This document shows, in pieces, positions 27,687-38,007 of a stretch of 64,000 nucleotides of DNA. Below the pieces are notes generated by a model. It was not told the DNA's origin, searched no databases, and was given only the letters and a program-made list of their open reading frames with translations. This stretch comes from Peteryoungia rhizophila (GTDB lineage Bacteria > Pseudomonadota > Alphaproteobacteria > Rhizobiales > Rhizobiaceae): positions 62,001 through 126,000 of the forward strand of contig NZ_STGT01000007.1 of assembly GCF_004912145.1 (NCBI RefSeq), given 5' to 3'. The translations under genes were made by a program, and so were the position numbers. How positions within the stretch are numbered: the stretch's first letter is position 1; each line of letters opens with the position of its first letter.

Positions 27687-29498
27687 GTGTTTGATTTGGG
27701 AAATATTGGAAAGATAGAGCGGCAAGCTGGCAAGCCGAGGGCGGAGCCTTTCAGTCATCTGCTTTTTTATGCCGCTATCGCATTGCTTGTCGCAGGCATG
27801 GTCATTTTTCTAGACCTTTCCGACGGACATCTGCTCATGCTCGACGTCGATGATCGGCTGCGTGCCTTGCAGATCCGTCTGCTCGCTTCCGGGCAGGTGG
27901 GCTGGTTCGATCTATCCATTCCTGCAGTCCGACTGCCGGAGGTCTATGTCTCGCCTTGGTCGAGGCTCGTCGATCTTCCCTATGTCAGTATCAGCGGGAT
28001 GCTTGCGCCTTTCGTGGGAGATTCTCTGGCATTGCGCATCGCGTTCTCAGTCTGGCCGTTGGCCATGTTGGTGGCGTTCGCGATGCTCGTCGCAGTTTTT
28101 GTGCAGCGGTCGATGAGGGAGACTGGTTGGAAGCCGCTGCGCACCGCCCTCGTGGTGTGCCTGGTGGCGCTGGTGATGGCCCCGGCGTTTCGTGATTTTT
28201 CCCCCGGTCGGATCGACCATCACAATTGGCAACTGATCGCCATGGTTTGCCTCATGACCGGCCTACAGCGATATGACCGGATGGGTGGGCTTATCATCGG
28301 GCTGAGTTCCGCCGTGTCCCTGCTGGTCGGTCTTGAATGCCTGCCATTCGTCGTCGTCGCATATGGCGCGCTCGTGCTTTCCTGGCTCGCGAAGATGCCT
28401 CGGGCAGAGGTGGTCATGGGTTCTGCCGGCGGGAGCATCGCTGCCGCATCCGTCTTGCTCGGTATCATCTTTGTTGGGCCAGTCGGTCTGGCGACCGCCG
28501 CCTGTGACAGCTTCTCGGCGCCCTTTGCGCTCGCCGCATTCGGCTTTGGCCTTGCTCTCATGGCTCTCGGCTGGTGGGGCGCTGTGCATTCCGTGTTTCG
28601 ACGTATGCTGCTTCTTGCCATTGCTGCCGTGGCTGTTTTGACCGTGGTCGTCCCGCTCTATCCGGAGTGTCTCCGCGGCCCGTATGCCATGATCGAGCCA
28701 GTGGTGAGGGCCAGCTGGCTTGACCGCATTCCTCAGGAGCACGGGCTCGTGTTTCAGGTGTTGAACGGATCGACCAGCCTTCTGCCGCTTTTCTTAGTCC
28801 TTTCCCTCATCGCCGTCTGGGCTTTGGCGGCCACATGGAAACGAAGACATGAGGAACGTGGACAGGTTCTGGCTTTTGCCATCGGCGTGGTCGCGCTCGT
28901 CGCGGCAGTGGTACAGTTGCGCTATGCGCGTTTCTCTATCTCGCTGATGCCGCTCTTCTTGCCGGTTGTTCTCGTCGCGCTCCTGAGCGGACGTCTTAGA
29001 CCTGCATGGCCGATCCTATCCGCATCGTCGGCATTGATAGTCGTCGGGATCGTTTTTGCTGCGGTCGGCCTCAACAGAAACCCCGCGCGTTTCGAATTGA
29101 TCGACACCATGGCAGACCCTTGCGAGCATGCGGATTTCTCGGCTTTGGAGACACTCGCGCCGGGGCGTGTGCTTGCACCTCATGGCCTGGGTTTGCCTCT
29201 GCTGGAGGCCGGGAAAGGCCAGCTTGAAGTGGCGGCCATTCCGTTTCATCGCGCCGCGCCGGGTCTCTCAACCGTCTTCGCAGCGTTCCTGTCCGGCGAC
29301 CCTGCTGTGCGCCGCCTGGCTGTGCAGAATTTCGACTACGTCGCGATCTGCGCCTTACCGGCCGGTCACGCGCTCCCGGGCGGAGAAATGTATGCGGCGC
29401 TCATCAATGGGAATGGCTGGCCGGGCCTGGTGGAGTGGTCACCGGACTCGCTATCGCCGCTGCGGATCTTCCGCATCGATCAGGCACACTTTCGGTAG
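27687..29498 (+). CDS. Polytopic membrane protein, GT-C/STT3-like
   Basis: 603 residues from a GTG start (start uncertain), with roughly a dozen hydrophobic helices and a soluble C-terminal part of about 130 residues. An acidic LDVDD in the first periplasmic loop, SPWSRLVDLPY next, and GRIDHHNWQ in the second loop resemble the acidic and DHH motifs of STT3-type oligosaccharyltransferases and other lipid-sugar-dependent GT-C enzymes. It may transfer a sugar from a polyprenyl carrier. No glycan gene cluster is nearby, and I do not recognise a characterised family member. Confidence 0.65.
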   Translation: MFDLGNIGKIERQAGKPRAEPFSHLLFYAAIALLVAGMVIFLDLSDGHLLMLDVDDRLRALQIRLLASGQVGWFDLSIPAVRLPEVYVSPWSRLVDLPYVSISGMLAPFVGDSLALRIAFSVWPLAMLVAFAMLVAVFVQRSMRETGWKPLRTALVVCLVALVMAPAFRDFSPGRIDHHNWQLIAMVCLMTGLQRYDRMGGLIIGLSSAVSLLVGLECLPFVVVAYGALVLSWLAKMPRAEVVMGSAGGSIAAASVLLGIIFVGPVGLATAACDSFSAPFALAAFGFGLALMALGWWGAVHSVFRRMLLLAIAAVAVLTVVVPLYPECLRGPYAMIEPVVRASWLDRIPQEHGLVFQVLNGSTSLLPLFLVLSLIAVWALAATWKRRHEERGQVLAFAIGVVALVAAVVQLRYARFSISLMPLFLPVVLVALLSGRLRPAWPILSASSALIVVGIVFAAVGLNRNPARFELIDTMADPCEHADFSALETLAPGRVLAPHGLGLPLLEAGKGQLEVAAIPFHRAAPGLSTVFAAFLSGDPAVRRLAVQNFDYVAICALPAGHALPGGEMYAALINGNGWPGLVEWSPDSLSPLRIFRIDQAHFR

Positions 29499-29611
29499 CT
29501 TGCCCAGATTTCCGTGCCGAAATTGCGCCGAATGCCGTGTCCCTGCATTGCTCCATCGCCGCAATTCGCCTACATAGCGGCAAATTCCCATTCCCGCCGG
29601 AGCAAGACCCC

Positions 29612-31261
<1,650 letters not shown>

Positions 31262-31284
31262 CGTATTAAAGAGTGAGACAGTGA

Positions 31285-31315
31285 GGGGCCGGGCCGAAAG
31301 GTGCCGGCCCTTTTT
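31285..31315 (+). terminator. Rho-independent terminator after ettA
   Basis: GGGCCGG..CCGGCCC stem with a short loop followed by TTTTT, 25 bp after the ettA stop. Confidence 0.88.
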
Positions 31316-31370
31316 GCTGCAACCAATCCGCCCGCCAATCAAGTTTTGACTTGCATCGATCGTAGATGAG

Positions 31371-31390
31371 ACATAAAGATATCTTTATGT
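31371..31390. promoter_or_regulatory. 20-bp perfect palindrome, probable operator of the ArsR-type regulator
   Basis: ACATAAAGATATCTTTATGT, perfectly self-complementary, centred 30 bp before the regulator's ATG and upstream of the metF operon. An AT-rich 20-bp palindrome is the expected target of a dimeric ArsR-family protein. It resembles sites described for SahR-type control of methionine-cycle genes. Confidence 0.75.
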
Positions 31391-31409
31391 CGTTATTGCG
31401 GTGGTGCAA

Positions 31410-32417
31410 ATGAAGCTTGGCGTCGATACACTTGTGGAACTGCTGAAGGCAGCAGGCGAGCCGACGCGGCTTCGCCTGCTGATGCTTCTGTCGTCCGGCG
31501 ATCTCACGGTCACCGATCTTACCGAAATTCTCGGTCAGTCACAGCCCCGGATCTCCCGGCACCTGAAGCTGCTCGCCGAAGCGGATCTGATCGACCGCTA
31601 TCAGGAGGGCGCCTGGGCCTATTTCCGCCTGAAGCAGGACGGTGCCGGCGCCACGCTGATCCGTATTCTTCTCGATGCTGCAGAAGATAGCGATCCCGTG
31701 TTGCAACGGGACCGCGACCGACTGACAGGCGTCAAGCGGGCAAGAGCGGAGAAGGCGCAAGCCTATTTCAGCCGCAACGCTTCCGAATGGGACGAGTTGC
31801 GCCGCCTGCATGTGAACGACGCCGATGTCGAGGCCGCACTGTTGCAGATCGTCGGGACGGAACCGGTCGAAGCCATGCTCGATCTCGGCACGGGGACCGG
31901 CCGTATCCTGCAACTGCTGGCGCCGCGCTACCGTCGTGCGATCGGCATCGATGCCAGCCGGGACATGCTGGCCGTCGCGCGTTCCAACCTCGACAAGGAA
32001 GGCATCCTGTCGGCGAGCGTCCGCCACGGAGACATCCTGAACCTGCCGCTCGATGCCGGGGACTACGATCTCGTCACCATCCACCAGGTGCTACACTTCC
32101 TCGAAGAGCCTGAACTGGCGCTTGCCGAAGCTGCGCGCATGCTCAAGGTCGGCGGTCGCCTGGCGATCATCGATCTCGCGGCCCATGCGCACGAATATCT
32201 GCGCGACGAACACGCTCATGTGCGTCTGGGCTTCTCACATCCCGTCATGGCCGAATGGCTTGCCCGGCAGGGCCTGTCCGTCGAAGACGTGATTGACCTG
32301 CCACCGGAAAGTGATGCCGGACGCGGGCTGACCGTGACCATCTGGCTCGCCCGGCGCATGGCCGCTAACGCAGAAACACCCCAGGACCACCCTCTTGCCT
32401 TGACCGGGAGCAGATAG
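31410..32417 (+). CDS. ArsR-family regulator fused to SAM-dependent methyltransferase domain (SahR-like)
   Basis: 335 residues from the ATG at 31410 (GTGs at 31401 and 31404 are alternatives; no strong Shine-Dalgarno). Residues 1-90 are an ArsR winged helix (AAGEPTRLRLLMLLSSGDLTVTDLTEILGQSQPRISRHLKLLAEADLI). From about 110 a class I methyltransferase domain follows, with the SAM-binding LDLGTGTGRILQLL and the loop HGDILNLPLDAGDYDLVTIHQVLHF. The gene ends one base before the metF ATG. Fusions of this type linked to methionine-cycle genes are proposed to sense S-adenosylhomocysteine (SahR). Whether the methyltransferase domain is catalytic or only a ligand sensor is open. Confidence 0.85.
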   Translation: MKLGVDTLVELLKAAGEPTRLRLLMLLSSGDLTVTDLTEILGQSQPRISRHLKLLAEADLIDRYQEGAWAYFRLKQDGAGATLIRILLDAAEDSDPVLQRDRDRLTGVKRARAEKAQAYFSRNASEWDELRRLHVNDADVEAALLQIVGTEPVEAMLDLGTGTGRILQLLAPRYRRAIGIDASRDMLAVARSNLDKEGILSASVRHGDILNLPLDAGDYDLVTIHQVLHFLEEPELALAEAARMLKVGGRLAIIDLAAHAHEYLRDEHAHVRLGFSHPVMAEWLARQGLSVEDVIDLPPESDAGRGLTVTIWLARRMAANAETPQDHPLALTGSR

Positions 32418-33326
32418 ATGACGAAGACCGAGCGGCCGATCGCCAACACCTCTGACCTCAGGATCTCCTTCGAGTTCTTTCCGCCGAAGTCTCCGGAGAT
32501 GGACGAACAGCTCTGGCAGACGGTGGAAGCCCTTCAAGCCTACCAGCCGGATTTCGTTTCGGTAACCTACGGTGCAGGTGGCACGACCCGGGAACCGACA
32601 CTTGCAACCGTGAAGCGTCTCATCACCGAGACGCCACTCTCCACCGCCTCGCATCTGACCTGCGTCGGGGCGACGCGTGAGGAAGTGCGCGCCGTCGTGG
32701 AGGAATTCCAGGCGGCCGGTGTTCGCCATTTCGTTGCGCTGCGTGGCGACCCGCAGGGTGGCGTCGGCACGCGCTATGCCCCGCATCCGGGCGGTTACGT
32801 CAATGCCGCCGATCTCGTGTCCGGTCTTCGCGACATGGGCGACTTCGAGATATCCGTCTCGGCCTATCCGGAGCGCCATCCCGAGAGCGAAAACGATGTG
32901 GTCGATCTCGACATGCTGAAACAGAAGGTCGATGCCGGGGCGACGCGGGCGCTGACCCAGTTCTTCTTCGACAACGACATCTTCGAGCGCTATCTCGAAC
33001 GTGTCCGCGCCGCCGGGATTACCATTCCGATCGTGCCCGGCATCATGCCGATCCAGAACCTGACCCAGCTCAAGCGCTTTGCGGCAATGTGTGGTGCCAG
33101 CATTCCGGCATTCGTCGACGCGCGCTTTGAAGGTTCGGAAGGAGATCCGCGGGCCCGGGCTGCGATTGCTGCCGAGATTGCGGCCGAGCAGATCGCGGAC
33201 CTTTCGCGAAGTGGCTTGCAGGACTTTCACATCTATACGATGAACAGGGCTCCACTGACGATCGCGACCCTCGAGCGCCTCGGAGTTTCCACACAGACAG
33301 GAAATGTATCGGGCGCCGCGGCCTGA
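32418..33326 (+). CDS. metF: 5,10-methylenetetrahydrofolate reductase
   Basis: 302 residues. MetF motifs: ISFEFFPPKSPEMDEQLW at the N-terminus, SVTYGAGGTTREPT, HLTCVGATREE, and FVALRGDPQGG for FAD/folate binding; QFFFDNDIFERYLERVRAAGI follows. It makes 5-methyl-THF, the methyl donor for MetH. Its start abuts the stop of the ArsR-methyltransferase regulator, so both are one operon under the palindrome at 31371-31390. Confidence 0.96.
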   Translation: MTKTERPIANTSDLRISFEFFPPKSPEMDEQLWQTVEALQAYQPDFVSVTYGAGGTTREPTLATVKRLITETPLSTASHLTCVGATREEVRAVVEEFQAAGVRHFVALRGDPQGGVGTRYAPHPGGYVNAADLVSGLRDMGDFEISVSAYPERHPESENDVVDLDMLKQKVDAGATRALTQFFFDNDIFERYLERVRAAGITIPIVPGIMPIQNLTQLKRFAAMCGASIPAFVDARFEGSEGDPRARAAIAAEIAAEQIADLSRSGLQDFHIYTMNRAPLTIATLERLGVSTQTGNVSGAAA

Positions 33327-33349
33327 GCGGTTCTGCCATTGCAAGGAAA

Positions 33350-33380
33350 GAGGCGCATGACGGTCCCTGTCATGCGCCTC
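33350..33380 (+). terminator. Terminator after metF
   Basis: GAGGCGCATGAC-ggtccct-GTCATGCGCCTC: a 12-bp perfect stem followed by TTGCTGTTTTT, 23 bp past the metF stop. Confidence 0.92.
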
Positions 33381-33456
33381 TTGCTGTTTTTGGAATTATG
33401 AATGCTGGAGAGGCCTGGTTCGGCCAAGCCATGGGTTTTGGTTCATTCGACCTGCG

Positions 33457-33534
33457 TCAGATGAACAGCATCGTGGCTACGAAAACAAACGCTGCACCTA
33501 CGATAAGGACGTTGATAGAATTGGTCAGTCCCAT
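33457..33534 (-). CDS. 25-residue single-span membrane peptide
   Basis: A minus-strand frame of 25 codons plus TGA, with an ideal AAGGAGG ribosome site 5 nt before the ATG (33540-33546). The peptide begins MGLTNSINVLIVGAAFVFVA and ends with a short hydrophobic tail; residues 8-25 form one uninterrupted hydrophobic span. It lies in the 510-bp gap between the metF terminator and the MltB-like gene terminator, with no other gene. The excellent ribosome site and membrane-helix composition suggest a genuine small protein. Function unknown. Confidence 0.7.
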   Translation of the reverse strand: MGLTNSINVLIVGAAFVFVATMLFI

Positions 33535-33546
33535 GTGTGCCTCCTT

Positions 33547-33781
33547 GCGTTGACCGTTAGATATTATGTCTGATTTGTGTCTATGCAAGGGCTAATCGGT
33601 GTTGCGCTGCGGCAAGGGGCAGTGGACAACTTGGCGAATTCCGGTGGTATGGCTTTTATTTCAATGGCTTGGAAAATCTCTCGACCTGTTAATGAAGTTT
33701 AATATCCGTGAGGTCCGAGGCGGTTCAGGGGGCGTTTCTGCGGAGTGCCTTCCGCTGGTCTGCCTGCTGAGCGGACAAAGA
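33547..33781. other. Gene-free spacer upstream of the small peptide gene
   Basis: The rest of the gap between metF and the MltB-like gene. I see no gene and no RNA fold. It should hold the promoter for the 25-residue peptide (transcribed leftward). Confidence 0.4.
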
Positions 33782-33816
33782 AAATGGCCGGGGCGGCAGT
33801 GCCGCCCCGGCCATTT
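33782..33816. terminator. Terminator of the MltB-like gene
   Basis: AAATGGCCGGGGCGGC-agt-GCCGCCCCGGCCATTT: a 16-bp perfect stem, 20 bp after the minus-strand stop at 33837, followed leftward by TTCTTTG. Confidence 0.9.
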
Positions 33817-33836
33817 GTGTTCTGATGCTGCCGATG

Positions 33837-35024
33837 TCAGAGGGCGTTGAGGAGTGCCGCTGTCGGCCAGCCATCGGCTGGAAGGCCGACTCGCTGCTGC
33901 TCCTTTTGCACTGCGACCCGGGTGCCTGCCCCGAGAATGCCGTCGATCTTGCCGACATCGTGGCCAAGTCCCTGCAACTTCGTCTGCAGCGCCATCATCT
34001 GGTCGGTGTCGAGGCCCGGTTCCGGATTGCCCTTCTGATAGGCGGGCGCACCGCCGAACTGCGTGGCGAAATAGGCCGCCGAAGTCGTGTAGATGAAGGA
34101 CTGGTTCCATTCGAGATAAATGTTGAAGTTCGGATAGGTGATGAAGGCCGGCCCCTTGCGGCCCTGCGGCAAGATCAGCGAAGCGGGCAGGGCAGAGAAT
34201 GCGGTGTCGCCGTCGCGTGGTTGGACGCCGAGCGCGAACCACTCACCGGCCGTCATCGTGCCGCCAAGGCCAGACTTCTCGAAGGGCAGGTTATCCGGGA
34301 TGCTGACTTCCTGGATCCAGGGTTCTCCGCGCTTGAAGCCGAGATGCTGAATGAAGCGCGCGGCAGTGAGAAGTGCGTCCGGGCTGCTCTGCTTGACGTT
34401 TACATGGTTGTCGCCGTCCCCATCCACGCCAAAGGCGATGATGTCTTCGGGGAGCATCTGCACCTGGCCAATTTCGCCAGCCCAGGCTCCGGTGTTGGTC
34501 GCAGGGTCGAGGTCGCCATGTTCGACCATCTTGATGAGCGCCAGAAGTTGCGGCCGGAAGAGCTCGGGACGGCGGCAATCATGGGCGAGCGTGACCAAGG
34601 CATTGCGGGTGTTGAAGTCGCCCTGAACGGCGCCGAAGTCTGTCTCCTTGGCCCAGAAGGCTGTGATGACGCCGGCCGGGACGCCATATTCCTGTTCGGC
34701 GCGTGCGAAGACCTCGGCATATTGCCTGATTTTCTGCAGGCCCATGTCGAGGCGCGCTTTGCTGCCGGTGCGGCTGGAGAATTCGAGGAAAGTCTGGCGG
34801 AAGACGCCTTGTGACCGGTCGCGTGAGAGAACCTTCTGGTCGATTGCAGCACCGGCCAGCGCCTTGTCGACGATTTCAGGCGGCGTGCCAGAGGCGATCG
34901 ACTCGGCCTTCACGCCGTCGAGGAAGGTGGCGAAGTCACCACCGCATTGTTGCTGCGCCTGCACGAGGCCGGTAGTGGCAAGGAGGAGGGCGAGGGGGAG
35001 CGCATGACGCAGGGCTTTGTTCAT
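33837..35024 (-). CDS. Lytic murein transglycosylase, MltB family
   Basis: 395 residues with a Sec signal peptide (cleavage after VQAQ near residue 24) and no lipobox, unlike E. coli MltB. The SLT_2 domain spans about 30-320: catalytic Glu in AFWAKETDFGAVQGDF, then GEIGQVQMLPEDIIAFGVDGDGDN. A C-terminal PG_binding_1 domain (about 335-393: MALQTKLQGLGHDVGKIDGILGAGTRVAVQ) anchors it to the wall. It cleaves glycan strands to 1,6-anhydro-muropeptides in the periplasm. Confidence 0.93.
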   Translation of the reverse strand: MNKALRHALPLALLLATTGLVQAQQQCGGDFATFLDGVKAESIASGTPPEIVDKALAGAAIDQKVLSRDRSQGVFRQTFLEFSSRTGSKARLDMGLQKIRQYAEVFARAEQEYGVPAGVITAFWAKETDFGAVQGDFNTRNALVTLAHDCRRPELFRPQLLALIKMVEHGDLDPATNTGAWAGEIGQVQMLPEDIIAFGVDGDGDNHVNVKQSSPDALLTAARFIQHLGFKRGEPWIQEVSIPDNLPFEKSGLGGTMTAGEWFALGVQPRDGDTAFSALPASLILPQGRKGPAFITYPNFNIYLEWNQSFIYTTSAAYFATQFGGAPAYQKGNPEPGLDTDQMMALQTKLQGLGHDVGKIDGILGAGTRVAVQKEQQRVGLPADGWPTAALLNAL

Positions 35025-35128
35025 CAGTCGGTCCTTCTAGGATTGGGCACGGGCGGCCTTTCGGCCTTGCAAATTCATGCCGGCCGGAAACAGCAGGTTT
35101 GTCAGATGCCTCTAGGCTGCGTTTGCGA

Positions 35129-35908
35129 TCATTTCGAGACGGTTGCGACCCATTTCTGCCAGTTCTTATGGGTGCCGGCAAAGACGTTGATGTCGGTCCC
35201 GCCACGAATGCCCGGAATGACGCCGGTCGAGGTGTATTGCCAGAAGGCCCAGCGGCGGTCGGGATAGATCTCGCTCGGGTGCTGGGCGACGGCCCGGACC
35301 CAGAAGTGATGATCCTTGAAGGCACCTTCGAGGTTTTCCCGGTGGAAGTCTACCGAGGTATAGATGATCGGTCGCTTGCCGTAATGCGCTTCGATGCGTT
35401 GCATGAAGCGCTGCATCTCGCGTCGCACGGTGGCGGCATCGGGCCGCAATCGGCAGGTCGGCGAACTCGGGTTCCACTCGACATCTAGCACGGGCGGCAG
35501 ATGGTTTGCTTCGCGCGGCACATTGCGGATGAACCAGTCCGCCTGTTCGTCTGCCGTCGAGCAGAAATAGTAGAAGTGATAGGGCGCATGCGGAATGCCG
35601 GCGGCACGGGCGCCCTGCCAGTACTCGTGAAAGCGCGGATCCAGCATGTCTCCACCTTCCGTCGCCTTGATGAAGACAAAAGAGACGCCGGATTTCTTGA
35701 CCTGCCGCCAATCGACGTCGCCGTTCCACTTGGACACGTCGATGCCGTGCACCTCATGGCGGTGCGGCGTCTTGCCATCGAAATGCTGGGGATCGGTGTC
35801 GTGGAAGCGCGGGGAGACGGAGGCCGTCTCCATCAGATCGTAAGAGCCGGATGTGCAGGACGTGACCGCCAGGCAAAGGGGAAGAAGGAGGGTCGAAAGC
35901 CACCGCAT
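35129..35908 (-). CDS. GH25 muramidase-like lipoprotein
   Basis: 259 residues with a lipoprotein signal (LCLAVTSC lipobox, Cys near residue 18). The GH25 barrel begins at HGIDVSKWNGDVDWRQVKKSGVSFVFIKATEG. Its acidic pair is seen as Asp in GIDVSKW and Asp/Glu in PPVLDVEWN, and the C-terminus has the usual WQYTSTGVIPGIRGGTDINVF. It should hydrolyse the MurNAc-GlcNAc bond. Lysozyme-type GH25 enzymes tethered to a membrane are less common in Gram-negatives than lytic transglycosylases. It lies 104 bp upstream of the MltB-like gene on the same strand. Confidence 0.9.
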   Translation of the reverse strand: MRWLSTLLLPLCLAVTSCTSGSYDLMETASVSPRFHDTDPQHFDGKTPHRHEVHGIDVSKWNGDVDWRQVKKSGVSFVFIKATEGGDMLDPRFHEYWQGARAAGIPHAPYHFYYFCSTADEQADWFIRNVPREANHLPPVLDVEWNPSSPTCRLRPDAATVRREMQRFMQRIEAHYGKRPIIYTSVDFHRENLEGAFKDHHFWVRAVAQHPSEIYPDRRWAFWQYTSTGVIPGIRGGTDINVFAGTHKNWQKWVATVSK

Positions 35909-36045
35909 GCAGGGTCCGTCGGCTGAGGATTGAAATTACGTGCCCCAGGCGGTGCGACGAGACGCGACACGCGCGAGCCGACACCACCCTGCCACCATCA
36001 TGGTTAAAATCGGGTTAGACGCAATGGCACATCACGGCATCGGGA

Positions 36046-36714
36046 TCAGCGGGTCAGGACGGCATGCCAGGCATAGCCGCGCCAGAGCGGTTCGAAGACG
36101 AGCTTCAGGCCCTTGGATGCCGCGCGCTGTTCCAGGACTTCCTGCATGTTCGGGCGTGGCGTGACGTGAAAGCGGGTGAGCCAGGCTTGGAGCGCCGTCC
36201 GGGTCCAGATGGGTAGACGCTCCTGCTGGCCGAAATCGACGATGTGCAGGGAGCCAACTGCGGCAAGGGCCTCGATCGCTTGATCGATGGCGGCCTGCCA
36301 GTCGGGGATCATCGACAGGGCATAGGAGATCATGACTCTATCGAAGCCGTCGCGCCCGAAGTCTGCGGCGGAGAAGGCCGTGGCGTCGGCGACCTGTAAT
36401 CTCGGCGGATGGGCGTCGCCTGCGAACTTCGCCCTGGCCGTCACCAGCATCTCTGCCGAGATGTCGAGGCCGAAGAGCTCAGCCGTCGGGAAATGGCGAC
36501 TGACGAGCGCGAGATTGCGGCCCGTACCACAGCCGATTTCAAGCAGAGACGCCCCGGGCGGCATGTTCAGGCCTGATATCATGTGGTCGCGGCCGAGCAG
36601 GTAATATTTGCGGGTCAAGTCGTAGATATGCCGCTGGTAGCGGTACATCCGGTCCATGCTTTCCGCGTGGTCCCGCGATTCGGCCGGGTTGAGGGCTGCC
36701 GGGCCTTCGCTCAT
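36046..36714 (-). CDS. btaB: Betaine lipid N-methyltransferase BtaB
   Basis: 222 residues, class I SAM methyltransferase: LLEIGCGTGRNLALVSRHFPTAELFGLDIS is the SAM-binding region, and a DRVMISYALSMIPDW loop follows. The N-terminal RYQRHIYDLTRKYYLLGRDHMI is typical of BtaB. It adds three methyl groups to diacylglyceryl-homoserine to give DGTS. The start overlaps the btaA stop by 4 bp. The identification rests mainly on this pairing with a clear BtaA and matching length (about 210 in other bacteria). Confidence 0.9.
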   Translation of the reverse strand: MSEGPAALNPAESRDHAESMDRMYRYQRHIYDLTRKYYLLGRDHMISGLNMPPGASLLEIGCGTGRNLALVSRHFPTAELFGLDISAEMLVTARAKFAGDAHPPRLQVADATAFSAADFGRDGFDRVMISYALSMIPDWQAAIDQAIEALAAVGSLHIVDFGQQERLPIWTRTALQAWLTRFHVTPRPNMQEVLEQRAASKGLKLVFEPLWRGYAWHAVLTR

Positions 36715-37961
36715 TCGCCGCGCTTCTCGTAGATGTGGAAGCCGCCATAAATCGCCGAGCGATCTTGCCGATTGAGCGCCTGCGAGCGTTCAGCCTGATA
36801 GTTCCACTGGCCAAGGAGGGCCGGTGCGAGCTTGTCGGTCAGGATGCTCTCTTCGGCGGCGGTGCGGAAGATCACGCGGGCGCCATCTGCGGCCGTGCGG
36901 GTGATCTCCGTCCAGAGCGCGTTCAGCTGCTGCTCGGTCATCCAGTCCTGAGCGTCGAGCAGGACATAGCGATCGACGCTGCCTGCCGGCTTTTTCCCCA
37001 GCAATTCGGTAAAGTTCGCATGATGAACCGTCACGCGGTCAACCGACTGGCGGATCGCCGGATAGTGCCGTTCGTGCAGATAGGTCGGAAGAATGCCTTC
37101 ATCCGGCTTCGGATAGCGGCGCATGAAGGCCTGCCAGGCGAAATAGTTGTCGCGGAGCAGGAAGTGGCAGCAGAGCTTTTCAAGGCGATGGCGCAGGACG
37201 GGCGCGATCGTGCCGTCGTCTGCGAGCGAGGCGAGCTCGTCATATTGCTGGGGCGGGATGCCGAGGCCGAAGAGCGAGCTCTTGCGGCGTGTCAGCCAGC
37301 GGATCAGCGGTTTATCGAAGAGCGGTGCGATGCGGCTGTCGAAGAACATGCGCTGTTCGCGCAGCGAGCGGGTCTCTGCCAGCTCTTCCAGACGGACGCC
37401 ATGGCTGCGGGCGATCAGGTGGCCGATCGTGATGAAGCGGCCGAGCAGGCCGGTGCGGTAGATATTGCGGTTGAAGACGGAGATGCGCCGACGTCCGCTC
37501 ACGCCTCTCGTCTCCCAATAACGTCGCGTGGCCACGTCGAGATTGGGTGCGATATGGCTGTCGTACATGCGGGCGTTGGTTGCGACAGACTGTTCGCCGA
37601 GCAGGCGGCGGACCGAGGCATGATTCGGCAGGTGGCGGAAGGCGGCGAGCTTGAGGCGGTTGAGTGCCACGTGGTTCGGGTTGAGATCGACCACGTCGAT
37701 CGATGCCGGACGACGGCTCAGATAGGCAAGCATGTTGCAACCACCGGAGCCGATCGTGACGATGCGGGCACCTTCGGCCAGATCCATGGCCTGCATGTCG
37801 ACGTCGGGATCCTCCCAGATCTGGGCGTAGACGAGGCCAGAGAAGAGAAGGCCGAAGAGACGCTCCGAGAGGCCTGCCGCTGACAGCGGTGCATGCTGCA
37901 GCAGCGCGTCCTTCAGCTTCTCATTTCCACGAAATCCGGCATCGGGTGCAAGGTCTGTCAT
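36711..37961 (-). CDS. btaA: S-adenosylmethionine:diacylglycerol 3-amino-3-carboxypropyl transferase BtaA
   Basis: 416 residues, equal to known BtaA. The family segment LVYAQIWEDPDVDMQAMDLAEGARIVTIGSGGCN is diagnostic, followed by DVVDLNPNHVALNRLKLAAF. It moves the aminocarboxypropyl group of SAM to diacylglycerol, the first step of the betaine lipid DGTS. DGTS replaces phospholipids when phosphate is scarce, and in rhizobia the pathway is PhoB-dependent. A PHO-box-like site is visible at 38008-38025 upstream. First gene of the btaAB operon. Confidence 0.94.
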   Translation of the reverse strand: MTDLAPDAGFRGNEKLKDALLQHAPLSAAGLSERLFGLLFSGLVYAQIWEDPDVDMQAMDLAEGARIVTIGSGGCNMLAYLSRRPASIDVVDLNPNHVALNRLKLAAFRHLPNHASVRRLLGEQSVATNARMYDSHIAPNLDVATRRYWETRGVSGRRRISVFNRNIYRTGLLGRFITIGHLIARSHGVRLEELAETRSLREQRMFFDSRIAPLFDKPLIRWLTRRKSSLFGLGIPPQQYDELASLADDGTIAPVLRHRLEKLCCHFLLRDNYFAWQAFMRRYPKPDEGILPTYLHERHYPAIRQSVDRVTVHHANFTELLGKKPAGSVDRYVLLDAQDWMTEQQLNALWTEITRTAADGARVIFRTAAEESILTDKLAPALLGQWNYQAERSQALNRQDRSAIYGGFHIYEKRGE

Positions 37962-38007
37962 GTCGGTCCGCCGCCTCTTTGGGTTTCACGGCGTGTAGCT
38001 TTCGCGT

